This document shows positions 35,597 to 44,687 of a stretch of 64,000 nucleotides of DNA, piece by piece (positions within the stretch are counted from its first letter, which is position 1; every line of letters begins with the position of its first letter). The notes below the pieces were generated by a model. It had not been told where the DNA came from and ran no database searches. It worked only from the letters and a program-made list of their open reading frames with translations. The position numbers and the translations under genes were made by a program. Source of the stretch: Candidatus Melainabacteria bacterium (GTDB lineage Bacteria > Cyanobacteriota > Vampirovibrionia > Obscuribacterales > Obscuribacteraceae); contig QKMZ01000006.1 of NCBI GenBank assembly GCA_003242885.1, positions 1,357,563 to 1,421,562 on the forward strand, in the 5' to 3' direction.

Positions 35597-36853
35597 ATGC
35601 CGATAACAGCTAACGGCTTTGAAAAACAAACCGCCCGGGTTGCACGCAAGGAAAAATCGCGCGCAGCTCGTTTCATCGCGATCGGTGCATTAGGACTAGC
35701 CGCCTCCATGGCGCTTTCACTTTGTTCGCCAACAACAATTCATGCAGCCAATAGACAGCTGCTGGAAAACCCGAACGTTTCTGCAAAGACAAAAGAAAGG
35801 CTTCTCCAAATTGAAAAGAAGCGCGCCGAACTTCACGAGCAAGTTGCTCAAGCACGCAAAAAAGAACAACTGGCGATGATCAAGTTATCGAGCATCACCA
35901 AGAAATTGAACAGCGCGACAGGTCAGCTCGTCGATACAAAGCATCAGCTAAAGCGCACGGAAAGTAAGCTGAATGAAACAGTCCAAGTATTGACCGTCAC
36001 ACAGACAAAAGAAGAGCAGCTTTCCGTTGGCGCCGCAAAACGACTGCGCGAAATCTATGAAGGGCAAAGACTGAGCTTTTTGGAAATGCTTTTTCAGATT
36101 GACTCATTGCAAGCCTTCCTGGACAACATGTACTTTCAAGAACGCATTGCCGAAGAAGATAAGAAACTCCTGAATGAATTGCGCGCGAAATCAGCTGCAC
36201 TCAATTCGCGCAAGGGCGCTCTGGCAGACGAGAAAGACAAGATCGGCTCGCTGGTAAGCGAGTTTGCAAAGAAAGCAATGGAGATTGCCAAAGCTCGCTT
36301 CGAACAGGAGCAAGTAGCAAGCAAGCTGAAGAAACAGCGCGATTTTTACGAGAAGGCCGAGCAACAACTTTCCAACGAGTCACATCGTTTGGAATCGCAG
36401 ATCATGGCAATGCAGAGAGCCGCAAGAAGCTCTAATAAGCCCGCCCAACAGGGTTCCGGCAGCATGGCGATGCCACTCAAGGCACACATAACCTCACCTT
36501 TCGGCTGGCGCAGTCATCCAATTTTTCGTGTGCGCAAGTTCCACACAGGTATCGATTTGGCAGGTCCAAATCGCTGCGCAATCCGGGCAGCGGACTCGGG
36601 CAGCGTTCTATTCACCGGATGGTATGGCGGTTACGGAAAAGTCGTAATCATCGGGCACGGCAACACCCACGGCAACGATATGGCGACTCTTTACGCTCAC
36701 TTGTCGCGTGCGGCAGTATCGGTGGGAGACAACGTGGCTAAGGGCGACGTTATCGGATATGAAGGCACAACAGGTTTCTCCACGGGGCCGCACTTGCATT
36801 TCGAAGTGCGCGTCAATGGAAAGCCGAACAATCCGCTTAGCTACGTTCGCTAA
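35597..36853 (+). CDS. EnvC-like coiled-coil M23 peptidase
   Basis: 418 residues from ATG 35597 (a GTG at 35564 is the longer option; AGGAAG precedes both). An N-terminal hydrophobic segment (about 25-45) ends at an Ala-rich cleavage site, so the protein is exported. Residues of about 50-275 are Lys/Glu/Gln/Ala-rich coiled coil. The C-terminal M23 domain has the zinc ligands in HTGIDLA and HLHFEV and the strand TSPFGWRSHPI. It hydrolyses peptidoglycan cross-links, or activates amidases as EnvC does, in cell division or envelope growth. A perfect hairpin terminator follows at 36972. Confidence 0.85.
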   Translation: MPITANGFEKQTARVARKEKSRAARFIAIGALGLAASMALSLCSPTTIHAANRQLLENPNVSAKTKERLLQIEKKRAELHEQVAQARKKEQLAMIKLSSITKKLNSATGQLVDTKHQLKRTESKLNETVQVLTVTQTKEEQLSVGAAKRLREIYEGQRLSFLEMLFQIDSLQAFLDNMYFQERIAEEDKKLLNELRAKSAALNSRKGALADEKDKIGSLVSEFAKKAMEIAKARFEQEQVASKLKKQRDFYEKAEQQLSNESHRLESQIMAMQRAARSSNKPAQQGSGSMAMPLKAHITSPFGWRSHPIFRVRKFHTGIDLAGPNRCAIRAADSGSVLFTGWYGGYGKVVIIGHGNTHGNDMATLYAHLSRAAVSVGDNVAKGDVIGYEGTTGFSTGPHLHFEVRVNGKPNNPLSYVR

Positions 36854-36971
36854 TCAGCCGGTCACTCATGTTCTACAACGAGTCGTTTTGACTGGCACCA
36901 TAAATGGTGGCAATGTTAGTTGTCGCCTTTACTGAGAAAATGCGAGCAAAGATAGATGGTGTTTAAAATGC

Positions 36972-37004
36972 AAACGCCACGAAACTTTCGAATTCGTGGC
37001 GTTT
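36972..37004. terminator. Hairpin terminator between convergent genes
   Basis: Perfect 12-base arms AAACGCCACGAA and TTCGTGGCGTTT around a 9-base loop, between the M23 peptidase gene and the minus-strand gene ending at 37078. T-rich sequence on the minus-strand exit side (from about 36968 down) suits termination in that direction too. Confidence 0.7.
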
Positions 37005-37077
37005 AGTGATGCATTTTCGATTGGGTGAGATTGACTGCCCCTGTTGAGAAGAGCCAAAGCTACCAATCTCATAACAC

Positions 37078-37335
37078 TTAGGCTATGCGCTGTGCCTTAT
37101 TCTTGAGCTCTTTGACCAGGTCTTCTTGACCCAGCAAATAACCTCTTCTTGCTTGATCATCGGCATAGGAGATGATCGCTTCGGTCACGTTGTTCAGCAT
37201 TGAGATCGGAACAAATTCGCTGATTTGATTAAGCAAGCGCTCAACAGTAACCCATTCTTCGGTGTTCAGCGGAATTGCATCGTCCAGTCTGGCGATGATT
37301 GTGTAGTTCCGGAGTTTATCTGCCCTGGTATTCAT
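37078..37335 (-). CDS. Small protein of unknown function, paralogue of 8361-8636
   Basis: 85 residues from ATG 37335, chosen because GCAGGTGA lies six bases upstream; the frame is open to 37503 but that would add a 56-residue N-terminus with no counterpart in the paralogue. From residue 10 on the sequence parallels that of 8361-8636: IARLDDAIPLNTEEW, YADDQARRGYLLGQEDLVKELK. Helical, no signal. No function known. The repeated presence of this small protein (next to LRR kinases and next to housekeeping genes) suggests a family amplified in this genome. Confidence 0.7.
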   Translation of the reverse strand: MNTRADKLRNYTIIARLDDAIPLNTEEWVTVERLLNQISEFVPISMLNNVTEAIISYADDQARRGYLLGQEDLVKELKNKAQRIA

Positions 37336-37528
37336 TACTGTCACCTGCATGTGTGCTTCCGACCCGCGGTATGCGCTTATTCGCTGGTCAAGCTCTTTAC
37401 TGCCCAACCCTTGGAAACCGCTATAGTTACTGGCTTCAAGAACCAAAAGTCGGTTCTGTCTCACCGAGAATCTTATGCCCGGAAATTTTTTGTTTAACAC
37501 CACTTAATAGTTGCCAAGCCTAAAAAGG

Positions 37529-39010
37529 TTATTTGGAATACTTCTGTGCGTAAAGTTCTTTCACGAAAACCTCAGCCTGTGCACGATCCACGACTTCCTT
37601 CAAATCTCTGGCTTCTTCTAGCGCTTTCAAAAGTTCGCCCACAACTGGCCCCGAATTGAGGTTCAAAAGGCGCATGATGTCATGACCTCCAATGAGGGGC
37701 TTGAGGGTGACCACCTCTTGCTGAAATACTTGATATCCGTGCATCAGAGAGTCCAGACCCTTTTCCAGATTCTCCCGATTATCGCCACACAGCCCAGCCC
37801 CACGGGTGGCACCTAAGTCTGCAAAAGCAACCATCATCAGCTCCGGCACATCTTCTGCCACTGTCCTATAGAAACGGTTTACGGCTTTAGCAGTAGGCGT
37901 ACCTTGATGAAAGAGCTGCCCTGGACGCAGATGCAGCTCGACCAGACGTGTGATCAACCGCTCAATCGGTCTGGACCATCGCATCCGAGCCGCAATCAAA
38001 GCGGTCATTTCGGCACCCAGTTTGTCATGCGCCACGAATGTGTGTTTGCCTTCCGGCGTCACTTCCCAGGTGCCGGGTTTGCCAATATCGTGCAAAATGC
38101 AGGCCAGGCGTGTAGCCGAGAGCCTACTTACCCCAGAGGAAAGTTCGCGCTTTGCGCTTTCATGCATCCAATCGGGCAGAGACGGAAGCCGTTTGTCCAG
38201 CTCGGTAACCGTCATTATGCTGTGTTCGAAAAGACCTAGATGATGATAGGAATTGGGCGTGACGCGCCTGCAATCGACGAGTTCCGGAAAGATAACCTCT
38301 AGAACCCCGCATTGCGCCAACTGGTCGGTCAGATGTCCCGCCGTTGGCCCAGACAGGGCTTCGAACAATTCATAATTGATGCGCTCTGGCGCTATCGAGT
38401 TTAGTCCGTCCACCAGTTGCTTGACCCAACCAAGAGTGGTGGGTTCTATCTCGGCTTGAAGCTGGTGGGCAAAGCGAAATGTTCGCAGCACCCTTAGAGG
38501 ATCTTCGACAAAAGTCTGCCTTGAGACAGCCCGAATCGTCTTGCTCGCCAAGTCTTTCAACCCATCGGCAAGATCGATGACTTGATCCGGATACTCACTG
38601 TCCCAGGCCAAGGCATTTACCGTAAAGTCTCGCCTGGCAAGGTCTTTCTCGATATTGCCGCCGACACATCCGGCAAAATCGAGAATACTGCCATCATCAA
38701 AAACGACACGGGCAGTGTCATTTTTCTCGTCAAGAGGGACAAAATGCCCATCCATTTCGACTGAGATGACCTGGGCAAAGTCAAAGGCAGTACCGCCAGC
38801 TACGGCAAAATCCAGGTCACGCTTCCTGGTTGAATCGACTCGCTCTTTTGGTGAAAGTCCACCCTTGCCAGGAGCAACAATACTGTCTCTGACATAACCG
38901 CCAACTATATAAGTAGAGACAGAGCATGCTCGAGCGTGGGCAAGAACCTGCTTGACAAGCGGATTCTCGGAAGGATGACAGCCGCGAGCGAACTCGACCT
39001 TGCTTCTCAT
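37529..39010 (-). CDS. CCA-type tRNA nucleotidyltransferase/poly(A) polymerase with HD domain
   Basis: 493 residues. N-terminal class II nucleotidyltransferase: GGYVRD, catalytic RDLDFAV with Asp-x-Asp, RRDFTVNALAWD, and EDPLRVLRTFRFA. Then the RNA-binding part with INYELFEAL, and a C-terminal HD phosphohydrolase-type region with ILHDIGKPGTW and a distal Asp. Family members add or repair the CCA end of tRNA, or tail RNA; bacterial enzymes cannot be told apart by eye. ATG 39010 follows the flippase-like gene by 33 bases on the same strand. Confidence 0.88.
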   Translation of the reverse strand: MRSKVEFARGCHPSENPLVKQVLAHARACSVSTYIVGGYVRDSIVAPGKGGLSPKERVDSTRKRDLDFAVAGGTAFDFAQVISVEMDGHFVPLDEKNDTARVVFDDGSILDFAGCVGGNIEKDLARRDFTVNALAWDSEYPDQVIDLADGLKDLASKTIRAVSRQTFVEDPLRVLRTFRFAHQLQAEIEPTTLGWVKQLVDGLNSIAPERINYELFEALSGPTAGHLTDQLAQCGVLEVIFPELVDCRRVTPNSYHHLGLFEHSIMTVTELDKRLPSLPDWMHESAKRELSSGVSRLSATRLACILHDIGKPGTWEVTPEGKHTFVAHDKLGAEMTALIAARMRWSRPIERLITRLVELHLRPGQLFHQGTPTAKAVNRFYRTVAEDVPELMMVAFADLGATRGAGLCGDNRENLEKGLDSLMHGYQVFQQEVVTLKPLIGGHDIMRLLNLNSGPVVGELLKALEEARDLKEVVDRAQAEVFVKELYAQKYSK

Positions 39011-39043
39011 GGCGTTTACTCAAAGAGACGAGGGACTGAGAGG

Positions 39044-40240
39044 CTAAGCCGTTTCGGCTTCCTCTTGTTGAACGTGCTCGAACTCTTCTCTTTCTTCTTT
39101 GGAAATTTGCAGGTGTCCTGCGAAGTAAACGACACCGCCAACCAAGCTGCTGAGAGTGGTTAGAGCCAGCCACATCATCGCATATGTCAGCGCATGCGAG
39201 TTATCTACGCCGATGAAGGTGAGGAAGTAGGTGTATGCCCATTCTCGAATGCCGATGCCGTTAAAGCTGGGAGTGACAAACCCAAGCACGGCAACACATG
39301 GATAGAAAATGAAGTAGTACCAGATAGGAATTTGGGTAAGACCCAGTGCCAGTCCAATGGTTAAATGGCAAAGAACAATGACCAATTGCAACACAACAGA
39401 TAGGAAAAGCGCTGAAAGTACAAGCTTTCGGTCATGCCAATACACTTTTGCTGCGGAATTTTCGAACCGTTTGGTGATTTTGTTCTCCGGTCCAAGGAGC
39501 ATATGGCAGAGCTTGGGGGCGAATGGCAAAACAAGGAATATTCCGGCAGTACCGAGCAAAATCGGCAACTTCAGCTTCCAAGGCAAGTGTCCGGCTGGAC
39601 CGGCAAGAATTCCTGCTGTCGCAAAAAGAAAAAGAACCGCAATGCCGACTGTTCTATCGGCAAGAACTGAATAGAAAGCGCTCTTGTACTTTCCGGTTCC
39701 TTTAGAAAGGTAATAGCCGCGAGAGAAGTCGCCGCCAACTGTTGAAGGCAAAAACAGATTGAAAAAGAGTCCCACATAGCAGTACTGCAAAAGTGCCATA
39801 AACGGCTTGTGGAGCCCAACGGCATCAGCTAGCAATTGCCAGCGTTTGGCATTGATCAGGACTGAACCAAGGAAAAGAAGTACAGCAGTACTTAGATACC
39901 AGCCGTTGGATTGAAGAGCGACTTCCCAGCTCTTAGACAGGTCGACTTTGCCAAAAATAAAGAGGCTGGCGAACATCAGAGCGCTGAATGATAGTTTCAG
40001 CTTGAGCTTATCTTGCTCGGACAACTGAATCTTTTTGGCTAAATTAGCCAAACCGCCGATGATTGGTAAGGATTTCAACTGCGTGCTGTCCACGTCGGAT
40101 GCCGATTTGCTCTTTTCTACCACTTGCATAGGGGGCGACGGTACAAGTGACTCATCATTGGGTGTTGTTTCAACCCTTTCAGCATACGCGGGCGAGACCA
40201 TTTGGGAGGCGCTTGTCCTGTTGACTACCAGAATATTCAC
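39044..40240 (-). CDS. Flippase-like integral membrane protein (LPG synthetase TM region/UPF0104 family)
   Basis: 398 residues. After an about 85-residue polar N-terminal part come about eight membrane segments. Characteristic patterns are LGSVLINAKRWQLLAD, FFNLFLPSTVGGDFSRGYYL and YKSAFYSVLADRTVG. The segment GIGIREWAYTYFL comes towards the C-terminus. These match the TIGR00374 type, related to the flippase part of lysyl-phosphatidylglycerol synthetase. Probably handles a lipid at the inner membrane. GTG 40240 has no strong ribosome-binding site, so the first about 12 residues (up to ATG 40204) are uncertain. It precedes the nucleotidyltransferase gene. Confidence 0.82.
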   Translation of the reverse strand: MNILVVNRTSASQMVSPAYAERVETTPNDESLVPSPPMQVVEKSKSASDVDSTQLKSLPIIGGLANLAKKIQLSEQDKLKLKLSFSALMFASLFIFGKVDLSKSWEVALQSNGWYLSTAVLLFLGSVLINAKRWQLLADAVGLHKPFMALLQYCYVGLFFNLFLPSTVGGDFSRGYYLSKGTGKYKSAFYSVLADRTVGIAVLFLFATAGILAGPAGHLPWKLKLPILLGTAGIFLVLPFAPKLCHMLLGPENKITKRFENSAAKVYWHDRKLVLSALFLSVVLQLVIVLCHLTIGLALGLTQIPIWYYFIFYPCVAVLGFVTPSFNGIGIREWAYTYFLTFIGVDNSHALTYAMMWLALTTLSSLVGGVVYFAGHLQISKEEREEFEHVQQEEAETA

Positions 40241-40593
40241 TCGAAAGCAGGTTCAATGTTAGGTCAATAAAGACGGAGAGTTAAACCCCAAAGAGTTAAC
40301 TTAGTCTTGGTCTCGCGTTATTTTGGGTAAAAAGCTATCGACTGTTGGCAAGGCGAGGGCTAAAATAAGATTTTGTTAAAATGTCATAGAAGGCGACAGT
40401 TGGCTACTTTGTTGAAAAGAGCCAGGAGAAACCTTCTCTGATTGAATGAGTCTATAGGCTCATTCGGCGCCCAAAAGAAAAAAACGGTCCAAAACGTAAG
40501 GACAGGGATTTGCTTTAATTCACAGAGCTTTTGCGGGTTCATCCGCCATGATCTAATATCAGTAGTAGAAGTCTTACAGGGGAAACTGCGTCA
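40241..40593. other. Gene-free stretch between the flippase-like and Ctp protease genes
   Basis: I see no supported gene. It has one near-perfect 20-base palindrome, AATGAG...CTATAG...CTCATT, at 40445-40464, which could be an operator. AT-rich blocks such as TAAAAT (around 40351 and 40378) are too weakly spaced from -35 boxes to call a promoter. An AGGGG ribosome-binding site lies near 40578, shortly before the GTG at 40594. Confidence 0.35.
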
Positions 40594-41985
40594 GTGGAAC
40601 AGAGAAGAGTAGCCCGAATCGGCATTCCTTTGGTTTTATGTTTGCTATTTTTCGCTGTCCAGTGCTGGCTTTTGACTGGCGGCAGCAAAACGCAACCCCC
40701 TCAAATCTTGGTCGCTGACACGTCAGAGCTCAAAGCCTCGCCAGCGCTCAGTGAAATCAACCGCAATATTCCGCCTCAAGTTCTCTACGCAAAGGCATGG
40801 AAATTGCTCAAAGACAATTTCTACGAACAAGGTTTCAATACCCAAGACTGGAATCGCTGGGAGCATCATTACGACGGCAAGCTGAAAACTTCCGAGGATG
40901 CTCACAAAGCTATCGAGACAATGCTCGCCAGCTTGGCTGATCCCTACACCCGTTTTCTCGATCGAGATTCCTTCGATGAAGAGAAATCTCAAATTGAGGC
41001 TCATTTGTTCGGCGTCGGCATGCAGCTCGGCATGAACAAAGAGCACAAAGTTGTTGTTATCGCCCCAATTGAAGGGACTCCGGCTTTCAATGCCGGCGTA
41101 CATCCTGGTGACGAAATTCTTGAAGTTGATTCGAAGCCGGTAAAAGGGCAGTCGCTCGATCAGGTCGTAAAACAGATTCGCGGCGAAATCAATTCGATTG
41201 TGAGCATCACTTTTTTGCGCAAGTCGGAAAAACACGAAGACAGGCGTAAAGTCTCGCTCAAACGAGCTGAAATCCCAATCAAAGCCGTCGCAAGCTGTGA
41301 AGTGCTGCCGGGCAATCTTGGATATATTCGTCTTGACAGCTTTATTTCACAGAAAGCAAATACCGAGATGAGACAAGCTCTCAAGAAATTGAGCAACACA
41401 GAAGGTCTGATCATCGACTTGAGAAACAACCCTGGTGGACTTCTATCCAATGCTATCGACATAGCCAATATGTTCCTTGACCATGGCACCATTGTCAGTA
41501 CTATCGACAGCGAAGGCTACAAGGCTAAGACAGAAGCACAAAACAGCCCGATAACAAAGCAGCCAATCGTCGTATTGATCAACCAGGGCAGCGCTTCTGC
41601 ATCTGAAATTCTTTCTGGTGCTCTGCATGACAATGAGCGCGCCAAACTAGTCGGTCAAAAGACCTTCGGAAAGGGTCTTGTGCAGTCGATCAACAAGCTT
41701 GATGACGGCTCCGGCATAAATGTGACGATTGCTCGTTATTTGACTCCAAACGATGTAGATATTCACAAGCAAGGCATCAGCCCTGACAAAGACTGTGAAG
41801 TAGTGCTGAAAGATGATGACTACACCAAAGGTCGTGGTCCTTGGTGGATTGATGTCACCTATTCAAATTTCAAGCGCTCGCCCACGGACGGCAAGGATGT
41901 TCAACTCGCCAAAGCAATGGAAGTGCTGAAGAAAGAAGTAGGCACACAGCCAAATCACAAAACTGTTTCGCTCAAGAAGCACTAG
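40594..41985 (+). CDS. ctpA: C-terminal processing peptidase (CtpA/Prc family, S41)
   Basis: 463 residues. N-terminal membrane anchor at about 8-29. PDZ domain at about 135-215 with GVGMQLG, IEGTPAFNAGVHPGDEIL, and then the S41 protease core with LRNNPGGLL, GSASASEIL (Ser335 by its spacing of 25 residues to Lys360) and KTFGKGLVQ. It trims or degrades proteins from the C-terminus in the periplasm or thylakoid-like space; in cyanobacterial relatives CtpA matures D1, but that substrate is not expected here. GTG start preceded by AGGGG. No near neighbour seems functionally linked. Confidence 0.9.
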   Translation: MEQRRVARIGIPLVLCLLFFAVQCWLLTGGSKTQPPQILVADTSELKASPALSEINRNIPPQVLYAKAWKLLKDNFYEQGFNTQDWNRWEHHYDGKLKTSEDAHKAIETMLASLADPYTRFLDRDSFDEEKSQIEAHLFGVGMQLGMNKEHKVVVIAPIEGTPAFNAGVHPGDEILEVDSKPVKGQSLDQVVKQIRGEINSIVSITFLRKSEKHEDRRKVSLKRAEIPIKAVASCEVLPGNLGYIRLDSFISQKANTEMRQALKKLSNTEGLIIDLRNNPGGLLSNAIDIANMFLDHGTIVSTIDSEGYKAKTEAQNSPITKQPIVVLINQGSASASEILSGALHDNERAKLVGQKTFGKGLVQSINKLDDGSGINVTIARYLTPNDVDIHKQGISPDKDCEVVLKDDDYTKGRGPWWIDVTYSNFKRSPTDGKDVQLAKAMEVLKKEVGTQPNHKTVSLKKH

Positions 41986-42017
41986 GCTGCACTAATTCAC
42001 AGTCAGCGCTCTAATGT

Positions 42018-42629
42018 CTAACAGTCCATCCCCTCGATTGCTTTGCCATGATGGCGCAACTGCGTTGTGGTTGAAATTGTTGTTGCTTGCTCCATGAGCC
42101 AGTCAGGGGCTCGACGTCCCGTCAGAATCAATACGGTTGGATCTTTTCTGTGTTCAAAGGCAGCTTTGACAGAATCCCATTCAACCAGTCCGACGCGTGC
42201 GACATCGAGAATTTCGTCGCCTATGACAATGTCATCGCCGCGCTTAAGAGCTTCGGCAACAAAATTAAGACCGGAGAGGGCTTCTTCTTTGTCTTCCGGA
42301 AGAATTCCATTTGGCGAGCTATAAAGGCGAAAGCTGCCTTTTGGACCAGCACCAATGCGATTTACACCGGAATATTTCACTCTAAGTTTGCCGAAGCCAG
42401 GAGTCTGAACATTTGACAAGACTCTCAATGCTTCGCCTTCGCTCGAATTCTCCTCGAGTTTGTCAAAGAAGGCTAGCGTGACGTTTTTCCCTTTACTCAG
42501 CGCTCTCAGCATCACACCAAATGTGGCTGTCGTCTTGCCACAGCCCGTGCCCAAGTAAAGCCTGATTCTTTCTTGGACTGCTTTTGCTTGTGCGTCTGCT
42601 TCGGTTGTCATCATAGTCGGGCCTGGCAT
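42018..42629 (-). CDS. cobO: Cob(I)yrinic acid a,c-diamide adenosyltransferase (CobO/BtuR family)
   Basis: 203 residues. Walker A GTGCGKTTATFG near 28-39 stands in the place of the family motif GxGKGKTTAA. Then VTLAFFDKLEENSSEGEAL, DDIVIGDEI and LTGRRAPDWLMEQA, the last two being family hallmarks. It transfers an adenosyl group from ATP to the corrinoid cobalt, giving adenosylcobalamin or its precursor. Three possible ATGs occur within the first seven codons. No other cobalamin genes are nearby, as is normal for a scavenging enzyme. It faces the Ctp gene convergently. Confidence 0.88.
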   Translation of the reverse strand: MPGPTMMTTEADAQAKAVQERIRLYLGTGCGKTTATFGVMLRALSKGKNVTLAFFDKLEENSSEGEALRVLSNVQTPGFGKLRVKYSGVNRIGAGPKGSFRLYSSPNGILPEDKEEALSGLNFVAEALKRGDDIVIGDEILDVARVGLVEWDSVKAAFEHRKDPTVLILTGRRAPDWLMEQATTISTTTQLRHHGKAIEGMDC

Positions 42630-42687
42630 AGGTGAAACAGTGCATATGATAGCCGGACTAAGCGATTTGAACTGTGAATTTCCAGCT

Positions 42688-43134
42688 CTAATTTCGATCT
42701 TTATGCTTGATCACTTCTACAGGAATAGGCTTTCCGTCCTTATCCACACAAACAAATGTAATATCCGCTTCGGTCACTGCAACTCGCTTGTCGCCTCTCA
42801 TCGACTCCACGTCCACGTGCACCGTCACCGACGTTTTGCCGATGCGGGTCACCTCTGTATAGAAGCTGACCGCTTCTCCAACGAGAACAGGGGCGTGGAA
42901 AACAACCTCTTTGATGGCAACTGTGACAATGCGCTGAGCTGTCACTCTACTTACAGCAGCAGCCCCTGCCAAGTCGATGTAGCTGAGAATTACGCCGCCA
43001 AAAATAGTGCCGTGCTTATTGGTATCGCGAGGCAGCAGAATGACGCGAATTGCCGGATCTCGGCTCTGCGAGTATTTCACCAATTTTTCTGATTTGACCA
43101 GATTTGCTTTCTTTTTGCCTTTGGCTGCCGCCAT
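42688..43134 (-). CDS. Acyl-CoA thioesterase, hotdog fold (YciA/BACH-like)
   Basis: 148 residues. A Lys-rich N-terminus precedes the hotdog core. Conserved segment LPRDTNKHGTIFGGVILSYID, with the Asn and Asp typical of the acyl-CoA thioesterase active site, is followed by SFYTEVTRIGKTSVTV on the long helix and strand and EADITFVCVDKDGKPIPV at the end. It hydrolyses acyl-CoA thioesters in the cytoplasm; chain-length preference is not readable. ATG with GGGAAA six bases upstream. Divergent from the beta-barrel-like gene. Confidence 0.88.
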   Translation of the reverse strand: MAAAKGKKKANLVKSEKLVKYSQSRDPAIRVILLPRDTNKHGTIFGGVILSYIDLAGAAAVSRVTAQRIVTVAIKEVVFHAPVLVGEAVSFYTEVTRIGKTSVTVHVDVESMRGDKRVAVTEADITFVCVDKDGKPIPVEVIKHKDRN

Positions 43135-43410
43135 TATGTTTCCCCTTTGAATATTTGATTAGCTGATTGTCGCAGACAAGCTTGCATCTTGATAACAACC
43201 TTTGCTTGAAGCTACCGGCATAAGAGATATCTCACCGTCGATGGTGGCATTGATTGCCAGCGGTTCTTTCAAAGAATTTGAGCCGATTCGACAAAAGCAC
43301 TGAGTGTGCGGTCATGGCGGCATATAAAAGGTTAGCTATAATCCGGATGACATCGGGAAAACCATATATTGGCAACCGATCTAGTTTTTGCATACTTGCG
43401 ATCTTAACCA

Positions 43411-44679
43411 GTGCCTCCAAAGAAATTCAAAGCTCCTAAATCCAATTTGCTTGCCATTGCGGCAAGTAGTTGTGGTTATTTGGCATTGGTTGGTGCAGCT
43501 AGTCCGGCATTCGCACTGGAAGATTTAGGTTCATTACGCGGTCCACTTCCGACTCCAGTATCACCGGCGGTGCAGGCCAATATTTCCAACTCGATTATCA
43601 ATACAGATGCGACCAGTGCGGCAGCCAGTGAGCAGGTAATCAGTGAGCCGACTGCGGTATCTCATCCAAAACAATCGCTGGAAACCCTGAGGCTGCAATA
43701 TCAAGGAGATGCCAGTTCGCAGTCCGATGACATTTCTGCCTCTCAGCAAAATGTAGCCGATCCGCTAATGCCAGCGTCAATTGCTCAATCAGTCTCCAAG
43801 CCTGACGATACACAGCAATTGGATCTCACACCAATCAGAATTCCTGAGCGGGGTGCGGCATTCAGCAATTTTGACTCTTATAAAGCCAAAATGCTGTACA
43901 AATTGCCGGCACGAATGTTTTTCTCCGGAGTCTGCGAGAATTCCCTTAGACTGGAGACAAACGTTTTTCAAACATCGAGAAATCCGCAGGCTGACTTAGT
44001 TTATCGCGTTGTACCAAACCTGACGGTTGGTTATGCTGTAACACGACGAACGCGCGTAGCGAGCAACTTCTTTTTCTTCCGCGACCAGTACGCCAGCAAA
44101 GACAATGTCTTGAGCCGCAACATTTACTCGGTTGGTTTGCGTGCCGATCACGATTTTACGCTTAACGATAAAACTACAATGACTGCAAGCCTATTTTGCA
44201 GAGAGTTGTTTTTCAATTTGCAGAACGCAAGCACGCCACCACTGTCGGACATCATCCCATCGGCAGTTGTGGTTCGACGTGTCGGCCAGCACGGAGCCGT
44301 TTATGGCAGCGTGATGGGTCAGGTGCGTTTTCAGAAAATGCTTGATCGTTTCCAGGAATTCGACCAATTCTATTCAGTAGGATACGTACTGAGAAAGAGC
44401 CCATGGGTATTTACGACTGACTGCACATTCCTCACTAACTTTGGCAACAGCAATCTTAGGGGCGGCAACAACAACCAAGTCTTTGTGTTGACCGGAGAAG
44501 TCGCGCGTCAATTACATAGAAACATTCCGCTTTCTGCCTTTGTTCGTGCCGAGCCGATTTTCAATATGGGCGCGAATTCCAGCCCCGGTCTGGCTGGTTT
44601 TAATTTCAGACTTTATGGCGGTTTGCGTGCTGAAGTATCGAAGCCGGCTATTTTTCCGACAAAGTTAGCATCGAAGTAG
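43411..44679 (+). CDS. Exported beta-rich (outer-membrane barrel-like) protein, unknown
   Basis: 422 residues from GTG. A Lys-rich start and the hydrophobic SNLLAIAASSCGYLALVG lead to a cleavage site near ASPAFA. A Ser/Gln/Asp-rich linker fills about 40-140. The C-terminal 280 residues show alternating hydrophobic/polar strands with many aromatics (LRLETNVF, YRVVPNLTVGYAV, VYGSVMGQVRF, FYSVGYVL, FVRAEPIF), as expected of an outer-membrane barrel with eight or more strands. No signature of a known porin. It would put a double membrane in this organism. It converges on the CHAT gene. Confidence 0.65.
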   Translation: MPPKKFKAPKSNLLAIAASSCGYLALVGAASPAFALEDLGSLRGPLPTPVSPAVQANISNSIINTDATSAAASEQVISEPTAVSHPKQSLETLRLQYQGDASSQSDDISASQQNVADPLMPASIAQSVSKPDDTQQLDLTPIRIPERGAAFSNFDSYKAKMLYKLPARMFFSGVCENSLRLETNVFQTSRNPQADLVYRVVPNLTVGYAVTRRTRVASNFFFFRDQYASKDNVLSRNIYSVGLRADHDFTLNDKTTMTASLFCRELFFNLQNASTPPLSDIIPSAVVVRRVGQHGAVYGSVMGQVRFQKMLDRFQEFDQFYSVGYVLRKSPWVFTTDCTFLTNFGNSNLRGGNNNQVFVLTGEVARQLHRNIPLSAFVRAEPIFNMGANSSPGLAGFNFRLYGGLRAEVSKPAIFPTKLASK

Positions 44680-44687
44680 CCAGCATT

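Noticed and set aside
35309..35629. 106-codon open frame on the minus strand in the leader region
   Set aside because: It overlaps the start of the M23 gene, has unlikely composition and no start signal.
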